Assembly (NCBI GenBank): GCA_021604865.1
Contig: BQJU01000071.1
Coordinates: 1 to 35,864, forward strand
Length of the DNA: 35,864 nucleotides
Source of the DNA: Saprospiraceae bacterium
Lineage (GTDB): Bacteria; Bacteroidota; Bacteroidia; Chitinophagales; Saprospiraceae
Reading direction: 5' to 3'
In this document: positions 6,527 through 16,063 of the stretch, in pieces
How the letters are laid out: each line of letters opens with the position of its first letter
How positions within the stretch are numbered: position 1 is the first letter of the stretch
Position numbers and translations under genes: made by a program
The notes under the pieces: model-generated
Databases searched by the model: none
The model's input: the letters and a program-made list of their open reading frames with translations, nothing else
Told to the model about the DNA's origin: nothing

Positions 6527-8833
6527 ATGAAAATTAATACTTTGAAATACATCTTTATCATAGCTGTGCTGTCCATAGGACCACTATTGGTATATGGGCA
6601 AGGAAATATGAACCTTTCCTATGACGCTCCGGCAGAAAAATGGGTAGAAGCTTTACCCGTGGGTAATGGTAGTTTAGGAACCATGGTCTTCGGAGGCGTG
6701 GAAGAAGAGCGGCTTCAGTTTAATGAAGAAACCCTGTGGGCCGGCCAACCTCATGATTATTCGCATAAGGGCGCGGGTGAGCATCTGGCAGAAATCAGAA
6801 GATTGCTGAGCGAAGGGAAACAACGGGAAGCCCAGGACCTGGCAACGAGGGCGTTTATGAGTGTTCCACTCAAACAGGTACCTTATCAACCTTTCGGTGA
6901 TTTACGGATAAAATTTAAGGACCATCAAAACTATACCAACTATAAGCGGAGGCTGGATCTTACTAAGGCTGCAAGTACGGTTACCTACCAGGTGGACGGC
7001 GTGCATTATAAGCGGGAAGTGATTGCCAGCTATCCAGATCAGGTGCTGGCTGTTCATTTAACCGCTGGTAAAGCTAAATCCTTAAGTTTTGCTATCTGGA
7101 TGGATGCCCTACATGAAGACCAAAAGGTGGTTTCAACCGGAGCCGGCCAAACCTTAAAGGTCCAGGTGAAAGACGGTGCGCTAAGGGGCGTTGCAACCTT
7201 TAAAATAAAAACAAATGGTAAGCTGAGCAGAGCAGGCAACCGGCTTGAAGTGGCCAACGCATCCTGGGCGACGATTTACCTTTCCGCAGCGACTAATTTT
7301 ATAGATTATAACAATGTATCCGGAGATCCAGAGGCAGTGGTGGCCCGGGTTTTAGCGAAGGTAGAAGGGGTGAAATATAAGAAAGTCAGGAAGAAGCATG
7401 TTCGGGATTATCAATTGCTCTATGATCGTTTCGAAATTGATTTTGGGGACAACGGCAGGTCTGAAACGACCACCGATAAAAGGATATACGATTTTTGGAA
7501 AGCCCCCAATGATCCACAATTGGTGGCACTTTATGTTCAGTATGCCCGTTATTTACTCCTTGCCAGTAGCAGGCCGGGTACCAAACCGGCTACCTTGCAG
7601 GGCATATGGAACGATAAGTTGAAGCCGCCGTGGTTTAGCAGTTACACGACCAACATAAATCTGGAAATGAATTACTGGCCAGTAGAAATGGCCAATTTAA
7701 GTGAGTGCCATGAACCTTTGTTCTCCCTGATCAGGGATCTTTCCCAAACTGGAAAATCTGTTGCAAAAGAGCATTACAATGCGGAAGGATGGATCGCTCA
7801 CCATAATATAGACATTTGGCGGGGAGCCGCACCAGTAAACGCCTCAAACCACGGTATTTGGTTGGGCGCCGGAGCCTGGTTAAGCACGCATATCTGGGAG
7901 CATTATCTGTTTTCGCTGGATAGAGACTTCTTAAGAGAGCATTACCCTTTAATGAGGGACGCTGCGATTTTCTATTCCCAGTTTTTATATATAGACCCAT
8001 CGACCGGATATTTGATCAGTTCACCTTCTAATTCTCCGGAAATTGGCGGCTTGGTGGCAGGCCCTACGATGGACCACCAATTGATTCGGGCATTGTTTAG
8101 AATTATCATCACCTCATCAAAAATATTGGGTGAAGACGAGGTGCTTGCTTCCAGTTTAAAAGAAATGCTACCCAGGATTGCTCCCAACAAGATCGGCCAA
8201 CACGGCCAGCTTCAGGAGTGGATGGAGGATAAGGACGACCCCGACAACCATCACAGACACGTTTCCCATTTGTGGGCCGTTCATCCCGGCAATGAGATTA
8301 ATTGGGAAGAGACCCCCGAGTTGATGAAAGCCGCACAACAATCTTTAGAATACAGGGGCGATAACGGAACCGGGTGGAGCCTGGCCTGGAAGATTAATTT
8401 CTGGTCCCGGTTTAGAGATGGCGACCGGGCTTATCAACTATTGCACCGATTGCTGAGCCCGGCCGAAGAGCCGGAACGAAAAATAAGGGGTGGCTCCTAC
8501 CCTAACCTGTTTGATGCACACCCACCGTTTCAAATCGATGGCAATTTTGGTGGGGCAGCAGGCATTTTAGAAATGCTCATTCAGAGTCATTTGGGTAAAA
8601 TAGAGTTGTTGTCGGCCTTGCCATCAGCGCTTCCTCAAGGAAGGATTTCTGGGGTATGCGCGCGTGGAGGATTCGAATTGAATTTCACCTGGGAAGACAG
8701 TACGCTAACCAGTGTTGAAGTATTATCAAAGAAAGGTGGTAAGTGCACCTTGGTCTATCAGGATACAAGTATTGAGTTTGATACCAAAAGTGGAGAAAGA
8801 TACCAGTTTGATGGAATGTTAAAAGAAAAATAG
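6527..8833 (+). CDS. GH95 alpha-L-fucosidase (or alpha-L-galactosidase)
   Basis: This is a 768-residue secreted glycoside hydrolase of family 95. The chosen ATG at 6527 starts a good signal peptide (MKINTLKYIFIIAVLSIGPLL, cut after VYGQ). An upstream ATG at 6482 would only add 15 poorly fitting residues. The N-terminal beta-domain opens with EKWVEALPVGNGSLGTMVFGG. The (alpha/alpha)6 barrel holds SRPGTKPATLQGIWN, TTNINLEMNYWP (Asn376 and Asn378, matching the Asn pair that activates water in the Bifidobacterium enzyme), SPSNSPE (Glu505, general acid) and FQIDGNFGG (Asp671). All four functional residues are present and the frame is intact. GH95 enzymes release terminal alpha-1,2-fucose or galactose. 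Here, between sulfatase remnants and beside an alginate locus, fucan side chains of brown algae are the likely substrate. Confidence 0.9.
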   Translation: MKINTLKYIFIIAVLSIGPLLVYGQGNMNLSYDAPAEKWVEALPVGNGSLGTMVFGGVEEERLQFNEETLWAGQPHDYSHKGAGEHLAEIRRLLSEGKQREAQDLATRAFMSVPLKQVPYQPFGDLRIKFKDHQNYTNYKRRLDLTKAASTVTYQVDGVHYKREVIASYPDQVLAVHLTAGKAKSLSFAIWMDALHEDQKVVSTGAGQTLKVQVKDGALRGVATFKIKTNGKLSRAGNRLEVANASWATIYLSAATNFIDYNNVSGDPEAVVARVLAKVEGVKYKKVRKKHVRDYQLLYDRFEIDFGDNGRSETTTDKRIYDFWKAPNDPQLVALYVQYARYLLLASSRPGTKPATLQGIWNDKLKPPWFSSYTTNINLEMNYWPVEMANLSECHEPLFSLIRDLSQTGKSVAKEHYNAEGWIAHHNIDIWRGAAPVNASNHGIWLGAGAWLSTHIWEHYLFSLDRDFLREHYPLMRDAAIFYSQFLYIDPSTGYLISSPSNSPEIGGLVAGPTMDHQLIRALFRIIITSSKILGEDEVLASSLKEMLPRIAPNKIGQHGQLQEWMEDKDDPDNHHRHVSHLWAVHPGNEINWEETPELMKAAQQSLEYRGDNGTGWSLAWKINFWSRFRDGDRAYQLLHRLLSPAEEPERKIRGGSYPNLFDAHPPFQIDGNFGGAAGILEMLIQSHLGKIELLSALPSALPQGRISGVCARGGFELNFTWEDSTLTSVEVLSKKGGKCTLVYQDTSIEFDTKSGERYQFDGMLKEK

Positions 8834-8840
8834 AAAAAGT

Positions 8841-8995
8841 GATAAGAACAGACTATTGGTCATTGGGTTTCTGATATTTTTTGGGTGTGATGCTTCAAAT
8901 AACGCACAGCGTGAACCATCAAAACCTAATGTAATCATCATTTTTACTGATGACCAGGGTTATCAGGATGTAGGCGTTTTTGGTTCGCCTTTGGT
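8841..8995 (+). pseudogene. Sulfatase N-terminal remnant (second sulfatase)
   Basis: Directly after the GH95 stop, a frame without a proper ATG encodes a lipoprotein signal (RLLVIGFLIFFGC) and then KPNVIIIFTDDQGYQDVGVF and GSP. This is the metal-binding entry of type I sulfatases. Similarity ends near 8990 where the next fragment begins, before the catalytic Cys/Ser motif. The gene would have followed GH95 in the same direction, almost without spacing. It differs from the sulfatase wreck at 5805, so at least two sulfatase genes once flanked the fucosidase. Confidence 0.8.
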
Positions 8996-9079
8996 TGCCC
9001 CGGGCGCAACTTTGTTACTGTTAAGGTAACAACAGAAGACGGTACTTATGGATTGGGGAACTCAGCTTATATGAACTGA
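8996..9079 (+). pseudogene. Enolase-superfamily (mannonate dehydratase/RspA-like) fragment
   Basis: In a different frame from the preceding sulfatase fragment, 8996-9079 reads CPGRNFVTVKVTTEDGTYGLGN and then stops at TGA 9077-9079. The CPGRNFVT.K..T.DG..G.G motif is characteristic of the N-terminal capping domain of ManD/RspA proteins, where DATLNGREL would normally follow. Here the sequence leaves the family at SAYMN. Only about 25 codons survive, with no catalytic residues. The junction with the sulfatase piece is abrupt, as if two PUL genes were joined by a deletion. Confidence 0.6.
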
Positions 9080-9124
9080 TGTTGAGGGTTCCAACCATGA
9101 TTCAGGTGCCAATGATGCAAGCAC

Positions 9125-10210
9125 TTAATCATTTTTAAGGAAATAGCCTTCATTGGACACCGCAGCATCACTTACATATATATTTGCTGTTTTAAACCAA
9201 ACTTCAGCGTAGTTTCCGCTTTCATATTGTTTCTGAATATCGCCACCATATATTTCAGCACCAGAACACCAGTTTTTATTTACTTCGGGGGATTTTCCAT
9301 TCGTCTGATTGTAAGCACCCAGCTTAAAAAACAGCCCCTCATCTGCATACGCATTTTCTCGCTCCACTCCGTCCTGACCAATGGGCACAAATAGATCCTG
9401 AGTTTGCTTTGGAATATCAGCAGTTGTTGTATATTCTGATTTGATTAAGTTTTTTGTAAATGTCTTGGTTTCATGCCCTTCACTACTAAATATTAGGTGC
9501 ATGATGCCATCTTTGACCTCGATTTCATAACTGAATTCTTCCCCTAATGCAATACCATCGTTAGGTTCTTCCGGGTAGGTGTTTTCTTCCCTACCAACAA
9601 CAGAAAAGTCATAGCCCCAAACAGCTGTTGAATAATCCCATCTTCCAGAATTGTCATCACCAGCTGTATTGATTTCATAATGCCAAAAAACCGAACCTTT
9701 GGTATGACCAGGAAATTTCTTGTAAAATATTTTAAGCGGTTCGTTCTCATGTCCATCAGCACTATGAATCTGACCAACGACTACTGAGTACGAAGCCGCG
9801 ACCCGGGCATCGCCCGTAGTTGAAACATTCATTACTTTGAGGGTAGCGGTCAATTTAGCCTCAGTCATAGGAGACCATTTTTTCAATTGAGCCAGTTCGG
9901 TTCTTGTATTGTTTGAAGTACCATGGGTATCTCCTGCATTGGGCGTTTTATAAACTACCCAATCCTTTTCACCATCATTTGCTGTATAAAAGAAATCCTC
10001 ATGCTCAAAATTATCTGCCTGACCCGCATTTGAACCATCCCCTAAGATCAAATTCCAATGATTGAAAAATGGAATAACGTCACTTGCGTAAACGGTTTTT
10101 TGTGCCTCTTTTTTTTTGGGTTCTTTAGCAGTGTTGGAACAGCTATTTAGTAATGGGAAAATACCAATGATTAAAAAAGTTGATAATGAAGTTATAATTT
10201 TGTTAACCAT
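9125..10210 (-). CDS. PL7 alginate lyase lipoprotein
   Basis: This is a 361-residue protein with a lipoprotein signal (FPLLNSC, Cys24) and one jelly-roll Alginate_lyase2 domain (PF08787). The three PL7 signatures are present: RTEL at 103-106, QIH at 147-149 and FFKLGAYNQ at 294-302. Gln147, His149 and Tyr300 correspond to the catalytic set. The Ile in QIH is associated in this family with activity on polyG or mixed MG blocks. The lipid anchor implies endolytic cleavage at the cell surface or in the periplasm. It is the last gene of the minus-strand alginate cluster, 163 bp after the heparinase-fold lyase, so it may have its own promoter. Its end abuts the sulfatase/ManD debris. Confidence 0.92.
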   Translation of the reverse strand: MVNKIITSLSTFLIIGIFPLLNSCSNTAKEPKKKEAQKTVYASDVIPFFNHWNLILGDGSNAGQADNFEHEDFFYTANDGEKDWVVYKTPNAGDTHGTSNNTRTELAQLKKWSPMTEAKLTATLKVMNVSTTGDARVAASYSVVVGQIHSADGHENEPLKIFYKKFPGHTKGSVFWHYEINTAGDDNSGRWDYSTAVWGYDFSVVGREENTYPEEPNDGIALGEEFSYEIEVKDGIMHLIFSSEGHETKTFTKNLIKSEYTTTADIPKQTQDLFVPIGQDGVERENAYADEGLFFKLGAYNQTNGKSPEVNKNWCSGAEIYGGDIQKQYESGNYAEVWFKTANIYVSDAAVSNEGYFLKND

Positions 10211-10373
10211 TTTTTTTTAATTTATGAACATCGATCCCCAACAAGGTACATAATGTTAAGCCAAAACCCATAGGACGACAACACCTCAGAGCTCTCAATT
10301 CAACACCCACATCATTAGGCGGCCAGCGAAGAATAAATACCTACCGGATAGGCAAAAGTGTACCTTACCTGGT

Positions 10374-12623
10374 TTAACGACCCCTCCAGCCTACATCAAC
10401 CAGAACAATCTCTCCCGGTTCCAATGTAAAGGTGGTCTTCTTGCTTATAACCTCCGGGATAACAGTAATCGTTTGTTTTTGGGTGCCGATTGATTGAATG
10501 AAAAGTTGGTTGTCCTGAGTTTTTATAAAAACATCCATTTCTTCAGATGATTGTATAGTCAGGTTTTGACTTTTCAATTCTTTCACATTGAATATAAATG
10601 TTCCTCTCCCAGAACTAAGACTTACAAAATGGCCACCTTCCATTACCCATTCCGATTGGTTTACTTCCCAATCATTGATCATCATCCGTTCCGCTTCTTC
10701 ATCTAATCGGTTGTTGTAACCCCGAAAAGGGTAAATGATTGTAAGAAAGCTGAAATCCTTTTGATTGGATTTAGAGACTACGCTCCATTGCTTGCCCCGT
10801 ACGCCAGCACTAAATACTGAATCGGTTTTAGTGAGTTGTAAGATGTCGAGGCCGCAGGCATCTGGAGTGATTGCCCTTAATAGATTGGGTCCGTTTTCAT
10901 CAGTATAATGGCCTTGCCAAACTTGTTTATAATCGTGCACATCAGCAGATTGGAAGTCATCCTTGACTATCCAAAATTCATGCTTCACAAAGATCACCTG
11001 TCGGGTATATTCCACCCCCACATTTTCAAATCCATCATGCCGACCAGCAAACAAGTCAAAATCGTCATTGACTTCCCATGCAATAACTTCCGGGTTCGGT
11101 AACTCTCGAAACTTCCCAAATCCACTTCCTCCTTTGTTGGATGTCCATTCCTTGCCTTGTAATTCATTGTCCACAAGGGCGACATTTTTCACTAATGAAT
11201 TTTTGAACAGATCAAAATCTTTGAGCGAGTACCGTACCTGGTAATTTGGAAGGACGGCCTGACCATTGGCCATAGCCTGAATCCCTAACATGTCTCCATG
11301 CTGATGGTCAGGTTTTTCACCATCCAGACCCGCGCTGATGATCATCATCTTGTCGTCCGCATCCCAACCCTCTCGCATGATAAAATATCCTGTGTCCTCA
11401 AATGCCAAAGAACCGTAGGCAGGCTTTTGTTGGTTGATATTTTCGAGAATCTTGACTTGATCATTGCTCAAAAACCAATACAATCGATCATCAACTTTGT
11501 CCGATGCGAAGTATCCGAATTCCGGGTTCTCAAAGAGCAAATAACCGAGTGTCATCGCACCCGAAATATCATTAGTTTCGGCCCATGGAATTTCGGTATC
11601 ATCTTGAAGAACCGGTGCACTGCGGTCAGGGTAAGCTACTTTCACCAAAGTGGTAAACAAACTTCTGAGTTTTTCTTCCCATTTTTTGTCTACTTCAATA
11701 GCATTCAATTTTGCAAGTTGGTAGACGTAGAAGTAGTTGTTGATGTCGCTCATGTGGTAATGCACGGATCGTTCAAACTGAAAGCCATCCGCGTTGATTT
11801 CCTTATCCAAGTGTTCGCTGAGCCTGAGCATTGCGCGTTCCAGCCATAGATTGGTTCCTTCAAAATCTCTTAAGAGGATTGCCAGCATGGCAAGCGCTGA
11901 CACTCCCCGTGTCTGATGATTTCCAGCGATAAATTGATCGTTTCGTTCGTAAAGGTGTTGCCCATGCTGAAGCAGTGTGGCAATAGTGACAAGCTGATCT
12001 TTATCCGAGTACTCCGCTTCATTCAAAAACATATTGTGGATACAAAGCCAGTTTAGAACGCGATAGCCTGACCTGAAGGCTTCATAAACGCCATTCCCGT
12101 CCTCAATTTTTTCGTATGCGTTGGCATGAAGTGCGGTATTCAGCGACCGCATCTGGTTTTCGAAGTACTTAATCAGCGCAGGGTCTTTTTTGCCATTGAA
12201 ATAATAAAGAGCAATGTCCACCATCTTGTGCTGACGGGCCAGATGCCTGAGGGCATAGGCATTTACGGATTCTCCGTTTAGGTAATTGAATGGAAGCATC
12301 CACTGGGTTGAGTCAGCGTATTTCCCCAAATGGTCAAGGGCTCTTATCCGGTGCTCTTCGCTGTTTTCGTAGAGGCCATTGTAATGAGGTAGCCGGTCAT
12401 AGAAAGTTCGGTAATCATAGAAAAACCGCTCTGAGAATTTTTGACGGAAGTACCCCGCCAAGTCACCCACGGAAACTTCACTTCCGCTCTTAACCTGCTC
12501 TTTGACTTCATCTTTAAACAAAAAAATCAATTCCTCATTACCCACCACACGATTGGCAGGAATAGACTGTGTAAAAGCCAAATTTGATATTGAAAGGAAA
12601 ATGATTAACATTAAACACCTCAT
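10374..12623 (-). CDS. Heparinase II/III-fold lyase, probable alginate lyase (PL39/PL12-like)
   Basis: This is a 749-residue secreted protein (signal MRCLMLIIFLSISNLAFTQS). It has an N-terminal alpha-barrel and a C-terminal heparinase II/III-like beta-sandwich. Candidate catalytic positions are GNHQTRG (Asn235, His236), ERSVHYH (Tyr289) and PDHQHGDML (His440/His442, a typical sandwich-domain motif). Spacing fits the heparinase II/III superfamily (PL12, PL15, PL17, PL21, PL39). It is clearly distinct from the PL17 enzyme at 19786. Because it follows a PL6 gene by 2 bp, alginate or oligoalginate is the likely substrate, but the exact PL family is not certain. The ATG at 12623 is preferred. A TTG at 12629 would overlap the upstream stop by 4 bp. 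Confidence 0.75.
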   Translation of the reverse strand: MRCLMLIIFLSISNLAFTQSIPANRVVGNEELIFLFKDEVKEQVKSGSEVSVGDLAGYFRQKFSERFFYDYRTFYDRLPHYNGLYENSEEHRIRALDHLGKYADSTQWMLPFNYLNGESVNAYALRHLARQHKMVDIALYYFNGKKDPALIKYFENQMRSLNTALHANAYEKIEDGNGVYEAFRSGYRVLNWLCIHNMFLNEAEYSDKDQLVTIATLLQHGQHLYERNDQFIAGNHQTRGVSALAMLAILLRDFEGTNLWLERAMLRLSEHLDKEINADGFQFERSVHYHMSDINNYFYVYQLAKLNAIEVDKKWEEKLRSLFTTLVKVAYPDRSAPVLQDDTEIPWAETNDISGAMTLGYLLFENPEFGYFASDKVDDRLYWFLSNDQVKILENINQQKPAYGSLAFEDTGYFIMREGWDADDKMMIISAGLDGEKPDHQHGDMLGIQAMANGQAVLPNYQVRYSLKDFDLFKNSLVKNVALVDNELQGKEWTSNKGGSGFGKFRELPNPEVIAWEVNDDFDLFAGRHDGFENVGVEYTRQVIFVKHEFWIVKDDFQSADVHDYKQVWQGHYTDENGPNLLRAITPDACGLDILQLTKTDSVFSAGVRGKQWSVVSKSNQKDFSFLTIIYPFRGYNNRLDEEAERMMINDWEVNQSEWVMEGGHFVSLSSGRGTFIFNVKELKSQNLTIQSSEEMDVFIKTQDNQLFIQSIGTQKQTITVIPEVISKKTTFTLEPGEIVLVDVGWRGR

Positions 12624-12625
12624 AC

Positions 12626-14941
12626 TCAATACATTAATTTTAGTGGCAGATTCTGTTCGGTAATGATTTGACCGGAATGCTCAAAGGTATTGTCAGATGC
12701 AGCATTGTTTTTGGCGCCCCAAAGTCTCGCCACTAGTTTCACTTTATTATGCTGAAATCTATTTTCCGAAATGTCAACATTGATAATGCCATAGGTGTCG
12801 ATTAGGATACCATTTTTCTCTTTTCCACCGCTTTTCATGAAAGTGCTTCCCTTAATCACCAGGTTTCCGCCGACGGTAGATTCGTCATATCCACCACGGT
12901 AGTAGTCAATAACATTCTGGTCGACCTCCTCAAATCGACAGTTGAGGATATAAACGTTCTCAGCATTGTATTCACCTCTGTTGTCATCTTCACTTGAAAA
13001 TTCAAGTCCGTTATTGCAGTTTTTTATCACCGTAGACCTGAACTCGATGTACTCGGAAAATGAGTGTTTGTAAGCTTTGAGCACAAAGTCAAAGTCTGAT
13101 ATTCCAGCGTCTTTCAGCTTCAAATTGTAAAGGCTGGACATGTTTTCTTTCAAGCTGGCAAAGGCATAATTCTCGCCTGATCCCTGAAGGTTGACTGATT
13201 TCAGAAGGAGCTGACCTTTCGGGTTCATTTCAAAAGCTGGGGTTTCAGCCTCTCCGAGATATACGATGGTCGATTTGCTCACTGTGTCAGCCGATTGTAC
13301 GGTTAGTTCTTTGTTGATTTTCAGCGGTGAGCTAATTTCGTATCGATCCGACGTTAATTCAATGATATCTCCGTCATTGGCTTTGCCTACTGCCTCCACT
13401 AACTGCTCCGATGTACGCACCGAATAGGTTTCCGGAGCTGCTTTGGCAGGTGTGGGATCATACCAATCAGGGCCGTACTGAGACAGATTCATTATGTTGG
13501 GTTTTTGTACGCTAGTTCCATTTATGGCACCAATCGAATTGTTTTCTGATCGAGAATTGCCCAGCAAATCCGTAGTGATCTGATCAAATTCAAACCCATA
13601 ATAAACCTCCACATCGGTCAGGTCGGTGGAAGGAACCCAAACATTTTCTTCCAATTCGCTCATGGAAAAATCCTTTTCTTCAAGCCCTTCTACTCCACTG
13701 AAGGCGACTCCCTGGTTGTTGATTACATTGCTTTGAAAATCAATGCCATCTATGGAATCGTAACGAATGATAGGCATTTTATCTCCTTCAGCGTTATAAA
13801 TAATGTTATTCGCGATAAGCGTCCGGATGGGCGTTTCGGATCTGATTTCAGAAGGAGGGAGGACATCCTTCTGATCAACATTCGATCCTACGCCAATTTG
13901 CCAAGGCGAGGTGCAATTGACCCAGGTGTTGTACGCAACCACCACATCTGTAACCTGGATATACCTGTTTATGGCCGAGCGTCGAATTCCGTTCATTATG
14001 GCTAGTGGAGCTCTGAAAATCTCCCCTCTTTGATTGTAGAAATAGTTGTTGGTCACCCAATGCCCCGTGCCGATGAGTCTTATTCCACCAGTATATGGTG
14101 ATCTTTCGTCGCCAATGAAATAGTTGCCGTCCACGATGCAATAATTTCCGTGACGAGTGACTAATGATCCTTCGCTTTTATAGAAGACATTGTTTCTAAA
14201 TTCGTTAAAGTTGGATTTACTGGAAATGACTTCAACTTCACCATTGCATCGCTCGAACAGATTGTTGGCAACCAATGTGTGACTAGGCGTCATTGATGTG
14301 CCACTGCTCCCAATCTGGATCGTTTCGGCACTTGGACCTCCTTTTGGGGGCCTGGGACCAAAATGGTTGTGGTTGATTTTGTGATAGTTTTTAATGCTTT
14401 CATTTCCAGCCAAATCCACTCTTACCGTTGGTCCTCTATTCGATTTTCCAGCCAGATAGCAATGGTCGAGTTGGTTGTGCCGTCCCTTGAACAGTACCCA
14501 TAGGTCCTGTTTATCTTTCTGAGATTTGTTGAAGTCTTTGATTACACAATTGGTCACCCGGCTGTTGTTTGCAAGTGTATCATTATTGATAAAGAACTGG
14601 ATGACAGATTCCGAGGGAGAAGCTCCATTGGTAAAATAAAGTCCATCCACTACCAGATATTCGCCACCCAGTTTCAGGTCAGATTCTCCCTGAATAATTA
14701 CCTTTTCGGGCGTTTCTGCCCGTAGGATGATCGGGTTTTCCTTCGAACCCATGCCAAAAAATTTGATTTGGACATCTTTCCAGATTCCATTTGCCAGGAC
14801 AATTTCATCTCCTGGAGTTGCCTGACTAATTGCTTTATTCAGCTCGTCAAAATCTTTTACATAGATACCTTCCGGCTTTGAGTTTTTGCCACAGGACAAT
14901 AGCAGCAGAACGGCGCAAGTTAGCAGTAGACTATTTTTCAT
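12626..14941 (-). CDS. PL6 alginate lyase, two-domain beta-helix lipoprotein
   Basis: This is a 771-residue polysaccharide lyase family 6 enzyme (chondroitinase-B fold). The ATG at 14941 gives a lipoprotein signal (LLLLSC, Cys17); upstream codons to 14995 lack a signal. The N-terminal parallel beta-helix (about 25-450) carries NGEVEVISSKS with catalytic Lys242 and VTRHGN with Arg263. The Lys-Arg spacing of 21 equals that reported for AlyGC (K220/R241). Acidic residues in NGEVE are probable calcium ligands. A second beta-helix domain (about 490-771) follows, as in AlyGC-type enzymes. It lies 22 bp after kdgK and 2 bp before the heparinase-fold lyase. It should cut alginate, often with M or MG preference. 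Confidence 0.9.
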   Translation of the reverse strand: MKNSLLLTCAVLLLLSCGKNSKPEGIYVKDFDELNKAISQATPGDEIVLANGIWKDVQIKFFGMGSKENPIILRAETPEKVIIQGESDLKLGGEYLVVDGLYFTNGASPSESVIQFFINNDTLANNSRVTNCVIKDFNKSQKDKQDLWVLFKGRHNQLDHCYLAGKSNRGPTVRVDLAGNESIKNYHKINHNHFGPRPPKGGPSAETIQIGSSGTSMTPSHTLVANNLFERCNGEVEVISSKSNFNEFRNNVFYKSEGSLVTRHGNYCIVDGNYFIGDERSPYTGGIRLIGTGHWVTNNYFYNQRGEIFRAPLAIMNGIRRSAINRYIQVTDVVVAYNTWVNCTSPWQIGVGSNVDQKDVLPPSEIRSETPIRTLIANNIIYNAEGDKMPIIRYDSIDGIDFQSNVINNQGVAFSGVEGLEEKDFSMSELEENVWVPSTDLTDVEVYYGFEFDQITTDLLGNSRSENNSIGAINGTSVQKPNIMNLSQYGPDWYDPTPAKAAPETYSVRTSEQLVEAVGKANDGDIIELTSDRYEISSPLKINKELTVQSADTVSKSTIVYLGEAETPAFEMNPKGQLLLKSVNLQGSGENYAFASLKENMSSLYNLKLKDAGISDFDFVLKAYKHSFSEYIEFRSTVIKNCNNGLEFSSEDDNRGEYNAENVYILNCRFEEVDQNVIDYYRGGYDESTVGGNLVIKGSTFMKSGGKEKNGILIDTYGIINVDISENRFQHNKVKLVARLWGAKNNAASDNTFEHSGQIITEQNLPLKLMY

Positions 14942-14963
14942 ATATGATCTTTTAAATTTTTCC

Positions 14964-16001
14964 TTAGCGGGCAACCCTTCCGGAAGCATCACCACTCATC
15001 AGCTTTTCGACTTCTTCCACCGTTGACAAATTTGCATCTCCATAAATGGTATGCTTCAAACAGGAAGCAGCTACAGCAAAATCCAGAGCATTCTGGTCAT
15101 CCTCCGGATATTTCAATAAGCCGTAGATCAAACCGCCCATAAAACTATCGCCGCCGCCGACCCTATCTACAATATGAGTGATTTGGTAGGTCGGTGCTTC
15201 GTAAAGCGTTTTACCGTCATATAACACGCCAGACCAGGTATTATGAGAAGCACTGATCGATCCTCTCAGGGTAGTGATCACCTTTTTGGCTCGTGGGAAC
15301 ATCTTCATTAACTGTTTCAAAACGGACAGATAAGACTGGGCATCCACAGAATGTCCTGCCGTTACATCTACTCCTTCCGGATGCAAGCCAAAATGTTTTT
15401 CTGCATCCTCTTCATTGCCTAAAATGATATCGCATCCGGCAACCAATTCAGGCATCACCTCACCGGGTTGTTTTCCGTATTTCCATAAATTTTTGCGGTA
15501 ATTCAAATCCGTTGAAACGGTAATGCCCAGTCGATTGGCGGTTTGTATGGCTTCCAGGCAGGCATCGGCCGCACCCTGAGAGATGGCGGGGGTTATGCCC
15601 GTCCAATGAAACCATTCCGCATCTGCGAATACAGTTTCCCAGTCGATCATTCCGGCCTGGATGTCGGCCATACCGGAATGTGCGCGGTCATATACCACTT
15701 TGCTGCCCCGGCTTACGGCTCCGATCTCTAAAAAATAGATCCCTAATCGTTCGCCGCCCCGGATGATGTACTGAGTACCCACTCCGCGTTTACGCATTTC
15801 CATTAAGGCACATTCACCGATATCATTCTCCGGTAGTCGGGTCACAAAATCTACCGGCACACCATAATTGGCCAAAGATACCGCTACGTTACTTTCTCCC
15901 CCGCCATAGATGACGTCAAAGGCATTAGCCTGGGAAAAACGCTGTAGGGATGGCGGAGTCAGCCGGAGCATTATCTCTCCGAAAGTCACTACTTTTTTCA
16001 T
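14964..16001 (-). CDS. kdgK: 2-keto-3-deoxygluconate kinase (PfkB family)
   Basis: This 345-residue PfkB/ribokinase-family sugar kinase opens with MKKVVTFGEIMLRLTPP, typical of KDG kinases. GGGESNVAVSLANYG (33-47) is the substrate-side PfkB signature, and DRVGGGDSFMGGLIYGLL (279-296) is the second signature with catalytic base Asp285. LYEAPTYQI and the SRGSKVVYDRAHSGM segment also fit KdgK. It converts KDG to KDPG with ATP in the cytoplasm, downstream of DEH reduction. The ATG at 16001 is chosen over 16046 because the family begins at KVVTFGEIM. It is placed between the SDR genes and PL6 in what looks like one operon. The next enzyme, KDPG aldolase, is not in the window. Confidence 0.9.
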   Translation of the reverse strand: MKKVVTFGEIMLRLTPPSLQRFSQANAFDVIYGGGESNVAVSLANYGVPVDFVTRLPENDIGECALMEMRKRGVGTQYIIRGGERLGIYFLEIGAVSRGSKVVYDRAHSGMADIQAGMIDWETVFADAEWFHWTGITPAISQGAADACLEAIQTANRLGITVSTDLNYRKNLWKYGKQPGEVMPELVAGCDIILGNEEDAEKHFGLHPEGVDVTAGHSVDAQSYLSVLKQLMKMFPRAKKVITTLRGSISASHNTWSGVLYDGKTLYEAPTYQITHIVDRVGGGDSFMGGLIYGLLKYPEDDQNALDFAVAASCLKHTIYGDANLSTVEEVEKLMSGDASGRVAR

Positions 16002-16063
16002 ATATTTACAACCTTTGTTTTGATTGAAAAATCTCGTTAAATGCACGTTTATTCAGACATGCA

